From positions 3,860,001 through 3,924,000 of the forward strand of contig NC_008255.1 of the NCBI RefSeq assembly GCF_000014145.1: a stretch of DNA of 64,000 nucleotides, in the 5' to 3' direction. The stretch comes from Cytophaga hutchinsonii ATCC 33406 (GTDB lineage: Bacteria; Bacteroidota; Bacteroidia; Cytophagales; Cytophagaceae). Positions within the stretch are counted from its first letter, which is position 1. The number at the start of each line of letters is the position of its first letter. Below the pieces are notes generated by a model. That model had not been told where the DNA came from and made no database searches. It saw nothing but the letters and a program-made list of their open reading frames with translations. Below, piece by piece: positions 57,076 to 64,000 of the stretch. Position numbers and translations under genes: made by a program.

Positions 57076-57921
57076 ATGAAAATAAGATGTGGCGGTGTAC
57101 CTGAGCATTTCAATTATCCCTGGCATGTTGCTATTGAACAGGGTTATTTTTCTGCTGAAGGTATTGAATTTGAATGGATAGATTACAAAGGCGGTACAGG
57201 AGCCATGTGTCAGGATCTGCGTGCAGATATTATTGATATTGCAACACTGTTAACGGAAGGTGCTATTACCGATATTGCAAATGGTAACCCTTCAACGATT
57301 GATTCTGTATACGTATCATCTCCCTTAATATGGGGCATACACACCGGTGCACAATCACAGCATTCAAATCCGGATACCCCAGGCCTTATTAAATATGCTG
57401 TAAGCAGAATGGGTTCCGGTTCTCATCTGATGGCGCTTGTTGACCGCATTCAGCGTGGTTTAAGCTTAACAGATGCTTCCTGGGAATTGATACAGAATTT
57501 AGATGGTGCACGCGTTTCTTTACAAAAAAATGATTCCGATTATTTTCTATGGGAAAAAAACATGACGGCTCCTTATGTATATAATGGTGAATTGAGAAGA
57601 ATCGGTGAATGCCCCACACCATGGCCTTCTGTAGTAATCACAATTACTAAAAAGGCTTCTGCACGTATTGGTAATTTATCGGGTATGTACAGAGCACTGG
57701 AAAAAGCAATACATTTCATTCAACAACTTCCTGACCCGGTACAAACAATTGCTTCTGTATATGATTTAAAGATTGAAGATGCAAAAGACTGGTATTCCCG
57801 TATTGAATGGGCAATCAATACACCACTTACTGAAAAAGATTTTGATACAACCTGCCATGCCTTGGTTGAAGCGGGAATTTTAAAAGAAAAACCTGATTAC
57901 ACCCATATCTGCAAGGCATAG
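57076..57921 (+). CDS. substrate-binding-fold protein without signal peptide
   Basis: A 281-residue protein. Its fold is that of NMT1/ThiY-type periplasmic binding proteins: MKIRCGGVPEHFNYPWHVAIEQGYF, GIEFEWIDYKGGTGAMCQDLRADIIDIATLLTEG and GSGSHLMALVDRIQ. It has no signal peptide and no ABC permease or ATPase is nearby. It may be a cytosolic enzyme, like MqnA/MqnD or Thi5-type proteins that share this fold, but no such function is shown. It is next to the glucosidase and ends at a strong terminator. Confidence 0.72.
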   Translation: MKIRCGGVPEHFNYPWHVAIEQGYFSAEGIEFEWIDYKGGTGAMCQDLRADIIDIATLLTEGAITDIANGNPSTIDSVYVSSPLIWGIHTGAQSQHSNPDTPGLIKYAVSRMGSGSHLMALVDRIQRGLSLTDASWELIQNLDGARVSLQKNDSDYFLWEKNMTAPYVYNGELRRIGECPTPWPSVVITITKKASARIGNLSGMYRALEKAIHFIQQLPDPVQTIASVYDLKIEDAKDWYSRIEWAINTPLTEKDFDTTCHALVEAGILKEKPDYTHICKA

Positions 57922-57934
57922 CGTTCATATATGC

Positions 57935-57976
57935 AAAAGAGCGGGTGTTTAGAAATTTCTAAACACCCGCTCTTTT
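57935..57976. terminator. bidirectional terminator between the binding-fold gene and porP/sprF
   Basis: A perfect 21-base inverted repeat (57935-57955 with 57956-57976), with the centre AGAAATTTCT forming the loop, flanked by A and T runs. One of the longest stems in the window; it separates convergent genes. Confidence 0.92.
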
Positions 57977-57998
57977 TTCTCTTGCGAGTATATTTTTC

Positions 57999-58955
57999 TT
58001 ACCAGAAGTTAGAGGGGCAGATGATTCTGCCCTGAGAGCGTAAGCGGTACCCTACCACAATCTCATGGGAGCCTCCTGTATATTTATGAATGTCGCTGGT
58101 TACATAGTCATAGGAATAGCTGATATCAAAGATATTGTTGATGATGATCCCAACCATACCCGCTACCGCATCCCGGTTTCTGTACGATACTCCGGCCCAT
58201 AAAAAATCCTTGTAACGGATCTTCGCATTGATATCAAACGATAAAGGCGCAGGCGTTAACCCTTTGATACAAACCGATGGAATGAATTTAAAATCATATC
58301 CCAGCGGGATCATATAACCGGCCATCACAAAATAATGGTGCGCCAGCTGATAGTTAAGCGCTTCCCCTGTACGTGTAAACGTTAAGCTCGGTGCCAGCTG
58401 AGCCATAGAGGCTCCAAAGTAAAACTTATCTGAATACACCCAGCCACCAACTGTGATATCCCCTAAACCCATCTTCGACTGGCTCTGGATCAGGTTATCC
58501 CCTTGAGAGGCCGGCTGAAGCTTGTTGGCATCCAGCGAAAACTGGTTAAATCCACCCATAGCACCCAGCGATACAAATACCTTTTTGGATACTTTCAAAT
58601 GGTAGGAATATGCTGCACTCAACGTGGTCGTATTGGTGGCTCCGATCGCATCGTTGGTTATAATACCGCCGATTCCATGGAAACCGTTTTTCTTGCTTCT
58701 TGAACGGTTATTGGTGACTAAATGCTTGCCGATATTGGTATGCGCACTCACATACATGGTACGCGGTGATCCTTCAAAACCTGCCCACTGCTTGCGGTAA
58801 CCTGCCCGCAGATCTGCATAGTCTTCTGTTCCCGAAACGGCCGGGTTTAACAAAAACGGGTTAACCATATACTGCGTGTATTGCGGACGCTGCTGAGCAA
58901 ACGCGCCAACTGCACAACAAAACATGAAACACAATAACAAATAAGACTTTTTCAT
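57999..58955 (-). CDS. type IX secretion system PorP/SprF-family membrane protein
   Basis: A 318-residue outer-membrane protein with a signal peptide (residues 1-20, ending AFAQ). The PorP/SprF hallmark RPQYTQYMVNPFLLNPAVSGTEDYADLRAGYRKQW follows at once, and the protein ends GRIICPSNFW. In Flavobacterium, SprF-like proteins serve the secretion and anchoring of the partner adhesin with a type B C-terminal domain. The upstream gene here is such an adhesin, so the two form a pair. Confidence 0.93.
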   Translation of the reverse strand: MKKSYLLLCFMFCCAVGAFAQQRPQYTQYMVNPFLLNPAVSGTEDYADLRAGYRKQWAGFEGSPRTMYVSAHTNIGKHLVTNNRSRSKKNGFHGIGGIITNDAIGATNTTTLSAAYSYHLKVSKKVFVSLGAMGGFNQFSLDANKLQPASQGDNLIQSQSKMGLGDITVGGWVYSDKFYFGASMAQLAPSLTFTRTGEALNYQLAHHYFVMAGYMIPLGYDFKFIPSVCIKGLTPAPLSFDINAKIRYKDFLWAGVSYRNRDAVAGMVGIIINNIFDISYSYDYVTSDIHKYTGGSHEIVVGYRLRSQGRIICPSNFW

Positions 58956-58993
58956 TCAAGCGATCTTTTAATTGTTTTTTCTCTCTCTATCAA

Positions 58994-59071
58994 AACCGGT
59001 AAAAGAATATCAGCACTATCAGCACTGCAGACTGCAGGATTGATTTCTCTGCTTAATGCCTTTTACCGGTT
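58994..59071 (-). repeat. 12-bp inverted repeat between the giant adhesin and porP/sprF
   Basis: AACCGGTAAAAG (58994-59005) and CTTTTACCGGTT (59060-59071) are perfect complements, separated by 54 bases that include a doubled ATCAGCACT and a CTGCAG pair. On the transcribed (minus) strand it forms a stem-loop after the adhesin stop, without a T-tract. Confidence 0.7.
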
Positions 59072-59112
59072 ATTATTATTATTCTATTGTTTTTTATTTA
59101 TTCTGTTATTCT

Positions 59113-62100
59113 TTATTTCACTACCTGTATATACCCGGTGTATGCTTCTGTATAGATGGTACTGTGCAGGTCGATGATGTAGAAGTAGGTACCGTCGGGC
59201 AATACTTCCCCGTTGCGGAAGTTGGTCGCATCCCACTCCTTGGGATACCCTGTGCTCTTCCACACCAGGTTCCCCCAGCGGTTGTAGATCAGGAACTCGG
59301 CATTGGGGAAGCTCTCGATGTTCTCAATCTCCCAGGTATCGTTCACTCCATCACCGTTTACTGTTATTACATTGGGTACCTTGATCGGACGCTCCACAAA
59401 CACCATTACTTCATCATCATCATGGCACTGGCCTGTGGCGTCACGAACCGTTAAGATATACATGATTGTCTTATCGGCTGTTAACTTCGGATTGGCTGAA
59501 CTGGCATCATCCAGACCCGTATCCGGGCTCCAGCTGTAGATTACTCCCCCGCTGCCGTTCAGCGTTACCTGCTCTCCTTCTTTTACCGTGATATCTGAAC
59601 CCGCATTGGCTACCGGCGTCTGGATTACGGTAAGCGGTACTTCCGTGGAGATCGTGCCGCATGCTGCATTGCTCTCCTCTATCGAATAAAGTCCGCTTTC
59701 AAAGGCTTTGTAGATGCTTGTGGTTGCTCCGCTTATCGCTACGCCATCCTTATACCACTGCAGCGTATTTGGAGGCGTTGCACTTCCTACTGTGGCGGTG
59801 AACTCAAACCCTTCCGGGCTGCAGATCGGAAGCGGTGTCTCATTGATCACCGGAGCCGGTGTAGCAAGGATCGCTGGTGCGATCTTATTGGAAGCGTGCG
59901 GGTTGGTACCCAGTGCGCAGCCAAGATTGGAAGTAAGTTCCACATACACCTTATCCCCGGCAGTTAAGCCTGTGCTGGTAAAGCTTGTATTGGTTGCCCC
60001 GCTTACTGCGGTGGCTACACCTGCCTGTGATTCGATGAACCACTGGTAGGTCGGGTTGTTGCCACCGGCTGTGGTATTGCTTACCGTAAAGCGGACCGGT
60101 AAACCGGAACACTGTACCGCAGGCGCTCCCGTGATGCTTACCGAAGGCATGCTTGATACAACAATATTCAGGGCTACTTCATTGGAGATACCAGGACCGG
60201 CATTACAGCCGATTGAGGTCGTTACAACTACTTTTACTTTTTTGCCTGCATCGGATGCTGTGGTTGGGTTATAGCTGTATGTACTGCTGTTGGTGCCTAC
60301 CGGTGCTCCGTCAAGTGTCCAGGCATACGTTAAGGTACCGGATCCTGTTGTGGTGGCCGTAAACACCATCGGCACTGAACCCTCGCATACCTGACCCGGA
60401 TCGTTGATCTGGGCTGTTACTACTTCGGGGGTCGATACGGTGATGGTTACCATATTGCCGGTGACACTCCCGCATGTGCCGGACGTTTCCACGCGCTGGT
60501 AGTAGGTGGTTGCCGTTAATGCGCCCGGTGCATAGCCAGATGTGGTGGCTCCGCCAATATTGCTGAACGAACCGGCTGTGCCTGTGGTGCTGCTCTGCCA
60601 CTGGTAGGTATAGCTGCCTGTACCGCCTGTTGGCGCGCTTACCTGGGTAAGCGCTGCCGGAACCAATCCTGAACAGATTATCTGATCATCCTGGATAACG
60701 CCGGCCACTAAAGCAGGGTTAACCGTGATGTCGATAATGTTGCTCATGGCTGTGTTGCATGGAGCCGGGATGCTTGTATAGGTTACAATTCTTCTGTAGG
60801 ATACTTTGGTGCCTGTTTTGGCGCCGCTCGGTGTAAAGCCCGTACCGCTTACAGTGCCTGTGGCAGGGCCCCAGGCCCCGTTGTCAATGGATTCTTCCCA
60901 CGTATAGGTCGGGGAAGTGCCTCCGCTGGCAGCGCTTGCTTCAGTAATCGCACCGGGAACGGTGTTGTTGCAGATCGTTAATAACGTTGTTGTGATTGTT
61001 CCCGCGCCAACTCCGGCATTTACCGTAACAGTGACCGCTGCGGACTGTGCCGGAGTGGTGCTCGCGCAGGTTGCATTGCTGGTCGCTCTTACATAAATGC
61101 TGTAGGTCTGAGGGCTTAACGCTGCTGTGGTCGTTAACGATGTTGTGCTGTACGGGTTCGCCGTGGTGGAACCTGCTCCCTGGCTGGTTTCTGAACCTGC
61201 CGCTCCGATGAACCACTCATAGGTTGGCGCTGGTGTGGAGCCTGAACCCGTTGCGCTAGCGGTAAACTGAACCGCATTACCTGAACAGATCGTGGTCTTA
61301 TCTGCTGCGATGCTTACCGATAAGGTCGGTACAGGGGTAACCGTTACGGCTACCGGTGTGGAGACGGCCGGGGTTGCAGGCGCGCATGGCGCATTGCTTA
61401 CCATTTCTACCGTAATGGAGTTTGGTGTGCCGATCGCTGTACCTGTGGTTGTCAGCGTTGAGCCCGACTGGCCTGTAATGACTGTGCCGTTATTTTTCCA
61501 TACATAGGTAGGTGCGGCACCCCCTGCTGTCGGAACGGCTGTATAAATAATGGTCTCGGATGGACATAACGTGCTCTTGTTGGCTGATAACGATACCGAC
61601 GGGGCAGGGATCGGTGTAACTGTCATCGTGATCACATTCGAATTGGCTATACCCGGAGCAACTACGCAGCCGGAGTTACTTACCATACGAACGCTTACTT
61701 CATCGCCGTTTCCAAGGTTGGAACGCGTGAACTCATCGGATCCTGCTGCAGAGCTCGCTGCCCCCTGGCTTACAGGGGCCGCATCTGTGGTCTTTTTTAT
61801 AAACCACTCATAGGTCGGCGCGGTACCTCCGTTGCCCGGACTCGCTGTAAAGGTTACGCTTGTGCCGGCGCAGATCGTACCGGCTGGTGCTGCTGTAATG
61901 CTTACCGCAGGGGTTACAACCGTGGTTACAGTCATTACTATCGCTGTGGAGCTTGCTGTGGCAGGGCTCGGGCAGGTTGCCGTACTGGTTACAACAACAT
62001 AATAGCTGTCGTTGTTGGCTACCGAACTGGTTGTATAGGTGGAGCCTGTTGCTGAACCTATCGCCGTACCTGAGCCTACTGCTCCTTTGTACCACTGATA

Positions 62101-64000
62101 AGTCGGAGGCGTACCTGCGTTGGTTGGCGTAGCGGTAAACGTTACGCTTGTGCCCGCACAGATTGTCGTTGATGGCGTGGAGATTGTTACCCCTGGCGCA
62201 ACAGTCGGTGTTACGGTAACAATCACTTCGTTGGTGTTGGCTGCAGTGCATGTACCTGATGAGACAACTCTTCTGTAGTGGGTTGTCGCTGTTAAGCCTG
62301 ATGGGGCATCATAGGTAGAGCCTGTGCCTGATGTGGATATTGCTGTCCAGGTTGTGAACGGTGAAACCGAGGATTCCCACTGGTAGGTAAAGGTGCCTGT
62401 ACCGCCCGATGCTGCCGTTGGAACTGTAAAGGCTGCCGGGTCACCGCCTGAACAGATCGCCTGATCGGTGGCTATAGCGCCGGCAACAATGGCCGGAGTA
62501 ACTGTGATACGTACCGCTGCGGTGGTCACCTGAGAACACATTCCCGAGGTAACTTTACGGCGGTAGTCTACGGTCATAGCGGTTGTACCTGTATTGGTTA
62601 ATACGCCTTCATCAAAGGTCGCTGTGCTTACGGCTGGAGTAATATCGGCATACGCTGCCCCGTTGATGGATTTTTCCCATACATACGAATATGTTGTCCC
62701 GTTGCCGCCGGTAGCTGCTACGCTGGTAAAGGCTACCGGGTCGCCGCCTGTACAGATGGTCTGGGCCGATGCTATGGAACCTGCTACCAAAGCCGGCTGA
62801 ACCGTGACAGTGATAACATTGGTGTTGACTGTTGTACAGGTGCCTGAGGCATCTACTCTTCTGTAATACGTGGTTGCTGTTAAGCCCGATGGAACATCGT
62901 AGGTGGCTCCTGTTGCTGAGGAAATATTGGTATACGTACCTGCAAGGGCTGAAGCGCTCTGCCACTGGTAGGTATACGTGCCTGTGCCTCCTGTCGGGGC
63001 CGCCGTTACCGTAAAGGCTGCCGGATCCCCGCCTGAACAGATCGTCTGGTCGGCCGCAACTATGCCCGCAACAATGGCTGGGTTAACCGTGATACGGATA
63101 GCGGCTGTGGTGACCTGCGGACAGGCCCCCGAGGTAACTTTACGGCGGTAGTCAACCGTCATGGCTGTTGTCCCTGCATTGGTTAATACGCCTTCATCAA
63201 AAGTAGCTGTAGTAACTGCAGGTGTGATATCGGCATACGCTGCTCCGTTGATCGATTTTTCCCATACATACGAATATGTTGTCCCGTTGCCGCCGGTAGC
63301 TGCTACGCTGGTAAAGGCTACCGGGTCGCCGCCCGTACAGATCGTCTGCGCTGCGGCTATGGAACCCGCAACTGTTGTAGCGTTCACGACTACCACTACG
63401 CTGGCCTCTGTATAACAGGATGCATTCCCTGTGTTGCCATCCTCTACACGTAAGGTATAGGTACCCGCATCCGTTAGCGCGCCCGTTAAGGCAAATGCCG
63501 GGGTAGACGTAGGTGTATTGGCCGGAAGCGCAATTACCGTTGCTGCAACCGGGGTGGTTACAGGGGTGGGTAAAACCTTGATCCACGAATACGTAAAGTT
63601 GGTGTTCTGTGCAGCAGCTGTTACTGTTGCACTGCCGATTAGATTCTGAGCCGTACCCTGACAAAGCGTTACCGTACCCGTAGAAGGGGTCGTGATCGTT
63701 ACCGAGGACGGTTTGGTGCAGGGTGGACAATCTTTTGTGATATCAACTGGTATTCTTTTACATGGATAAGCAATTCCTCTTTTAATATTAAAATTATAAA
63801 TATTAGGAAACTTCGTATTCACACTACTATTCTTATATGAATTCCCGATCGTTAAGACACCTTTCCCGCTATCATCAACAAGTGGTAATGGATTGGCACT
63901 ACAGTCGGTATAATCGGCCACAGTAAACTGATCTGTTGAAATTATCTGCATCCAGTATTTCGTACCGGGAGTTAAAATTGAAGCATTAAAGTTTAATGGA
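59113..64000 (-). CDS. giant Ig-like repeat adhesin with T9SS type B (CHU_C) sorting domain, partial
   Basis: At least 1628 residues; the N-terminus runs off the right edge of the window, since the frame stays open to base 64000 upstream of the last in-window methionine. It holds about 14 Ig-like modules, each opening with a pattern like TICxGxxVxFT and containing YxWxxS, then a PKD-like module (PVANAGSDITVKEGEQVTLNGSGGV). The C-terminal 85 residues are the gliding-motility-associated domain: NVITVNGDGVNDTWEIENI, IYNRWGNLVWKS, GTYFYIIDLHS, GYIQVVK. It is a T9SS substrate and surface adhesin paired with the downstream porP/sprF gene. Base composition is clearly more G+C-rich than its neighbours. 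Confidence 0.93.
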   Translation of the reverse strand, partial: PLNFNASILTPGTKYWMQIISTDQFTVADYTDCSANPLPLVDDSGKGVLTIGNSYKNSSVNTKFPNIYNFNIKRGIAYPCKRIPVDITKDCPPCTKPSSVTITTPSTGTVTLCQGTAQNLIGSATVTAAAQNTNFTYSWIKVLPTPVTTPVAATVIALPANTPTSTPAFALTGALTDAGTYTLRVEDGNTGNASCYTEASVVVVVNATTVAGSIAAAQTICTGGDPVAFTSVAATGGNGTTYSYVWEKSINGAAYADITPAVTTATFDEGVLTNAGTTAMTVDYRRKVTSGACPQVTTAAIRITVNPAIVAGIVAADQTICSGGDPAAFTVTAAPTGGTGTYTYQWQSASALAGTYTNISSATGATYDVPSGLTATTYYRRVDASGTCTTVNTNVITVTVQPALVAGSIASAQTICTGGDPVAFTSVAATGGNGTTYSYVWEKSINGAAYADITPAVSTATFDEGVLTNTGTTAMTVDYRRKVTSGMCSQVTTAAVRITVTPAIVAGAIATDQAICSGGDPAAFTVPTAASGGTGTFTYQWESSVSPFTTWTAISTSGTGSTYDAPSGLTATTHYRRVVSSGTCTAANTNEVIVTVTPTVAPGVTISTPSTTICAGTSVTFTATPTNAGTPPTYQWYKGAVGSGTAIGSATGSTYTTSSVANNDSYYVVVTSTATCPSPATASSTAIVMTVTTVVTPAVSITAAPAGTICAGTSVTFTASPGNGGTAPTYEWFIKKTTDAAPVSQGAASSAAGSDEFTRSNLGNGDEVSVRMVSNSGCVVAPGIANSNVITMTVTPIPAPSVSLSANKSTLCPSETIIYTAVPTAGGAAPTYVWKNNGTVITGQSGSTLTTTGTAIGTPNSITVEMVSNAPCAPATPAVSTPVAVTVTPVPTLSVSIAADKTTICSGNAVQFTASATGSGSTPAPTYEWFIGAAGSETSQGAGSTTANPYSTTSLTTTAALSPQTYSIYVRATSNATCASTTPAQSAAVTVTVNAGVGAGTITTTLLTICNNTVPGAITEASAASGGTSPTYTWEESIDNGAWGPATGTVSGTGFTPSGAKTGTKVSYRRIVTYTSIPAPCNTAMSNIIDITVNPALVAGVIQDDQIICSGLVPAALTQVSAPTGGTGSYTYQWQSSTTGTAGSFSNIGGATTSGYAPGALTATTYYQRVETSGTCGSVTGNMVTITVSTPEVVTAQINDPGQVCEGSVPMVFTATTTGSGTLTYAWTLDGAPVGTNSSTYSYNPTTASDAGKKVKVVVTTSIGCNAGPGISNEVALNIVVSSMPSVSITGAPAVQCSGLPVRFTVSNTTAGGNNPTYQWFIESQAGVATAVSGATNTSFTSTGLTAGDKVYVELTSNLGCALGTNPHASNKIAPAILATPAPVINETPLPICSPEGFEFTATVGSATPPNTLQWYKDGVAISGATTSIYKAFESGLYSIEESNAACGTISTEVPLTVIQTPVANAGSDITVKEGEQVTLNGSGGVIYSWSPDTGLDDASSANPKLTADKTIMYILTVRDATGQCHDDDEVMVFVERPIKVPNVITVNGDGVNDTWEIENIESFPNAEFLIYNRWGNLVWKSTGYPKEWDATNFRNGEVLPDGTYFYIIDLHSTIYTEAYTGYIQVVK
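62669..62748 (-). repeat. 80-base exact direct repeat in the giant adhesin, copy 1
   Basis: Identical over 80 bases to 63254-63333, with a 585-base spacing (195 codons, two Ig modules). The encoded part covers GGDPVAFTSVAATGGNGTT followed by YSYVWEKS, so the whole two-module unit was duplicated. Confidence 0.9.
63254..63333 (-). repeat. 80-base exact direct repeat in the giant adhesin, copy 2
   Basis: Partner of 62669-62748. Flanking sequence remains similar but diverged (for example the shared TTGGTTAATACGCCTTCATC on the window strand), which marks the exact block as a conversion tract or conserved core of a recent duplication. Confidence 0.9.

Noticed and set aside
57076-57921. Reading the binding-fold protein as an ABC transporter subunit
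   Set aside because: No signal peptide, permease or ATPase gene is present in the window.
61808-63730. Long open frames antisense to the giant adhesin
   Set aside because: They arise from the repetitive, G+C-rich coding sequence of the real gene; their translations are repetitive, low-complexity and lack any start context.

Overview
The window looks like chromosomal DNA of a gliding, AT-rich member of the Bacteroidetes (order Cytophagales), most probably Cytophaga hutchinsonii or a close relative. The evidence is: type IX secretion (T9SS) genes including a PorP/SprF protein, a giant repeat adhesin with a CHU_C-type C-terminal sorting domain, and PorG-like proteins next to uppS-bamA-skp; promoters of the Bacteroidetes TTG / TAnnTTTG type; and the tryptophan-to-quinolinate route to NAD. 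The species name is inference from gene content, not from a search. No rRNA, tRNA, CRISPR array, prophage or insertion sequence was recognised. Nearly all of the window is ordinary, densely packed chromosome.

Layout. 1-11 kb: a LOG-family protein; a convergent kynurenine operon (haaO-kynU-kmo); two tandem paralogous lipoproteins of unknown function; a propeller-like protein; a PhoX-like protein; rsmI with a pterin dehydratase; a THUMP-like methyltransferase. 11-17 kb: a minus-strand nucleotide-sugar block (ugd, then uxs, a WecC/WbpA-type dehydrogenase, rfbB, rfbA) feeding UDP-glucuronate/UDP-xylose, a UDP-HexNAc uronate and dTDP-4-keto-6-deoxyglucose to surface polysaccharide. 17-24 kb: a half-length receiver-like protein, an acyl-CoA dehydrogenase, rpsU-xerC-hpf, metK, an RsmI paralogue, a hydrolase and pdxJ. 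23.6-35 kb: a long plus-strand envelope block: yqeY, cvpA, hydrolase, CBS protein, nadK, two PorG-like barrels, uppS, bamA, three Skp/OmpH chaperones, LD-carboxypeptidase. This couples lipid-carrier synthesis, outer-membrane protein assembly and T9SS parts.

35-44 kb: an M28 peptidase lipoprotein, cysS and an EEP-family phosphatase on the minus strand, then the rimP-nusA-infB operon with a terminator-like hairpin in its leader. 44-54 kb: a bidomain chromate transporter divergent from a conserved small protein, a beta-CASP nuclease, kup with a small membrane protein, a small lipoprotein, a large FAD/Fe-S oxidase, SlyD and a beta-barrel. 54-64 kb: a cytoplasmic GH63-like glucosidase with a signal-less substrate-binding-fold protein, then on the minus strand a PorP/SprF protein downstream of a giant Ig-repeat T9SS adhesin that runs off the right edge. 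The adhesin is visibly richer in G+C than its neighbours.

The items most worth a second look are regulatory or structural: a start-codon hairpin at xerC, the rimP leader hairpin, an 11-bp inverted repeat whose arms lie next to two divergent start codons, a repeat cluster that supplies a sugar-operon promoter, and near-identical repeats in the adhesin. No clearly new multi-gene system was found.
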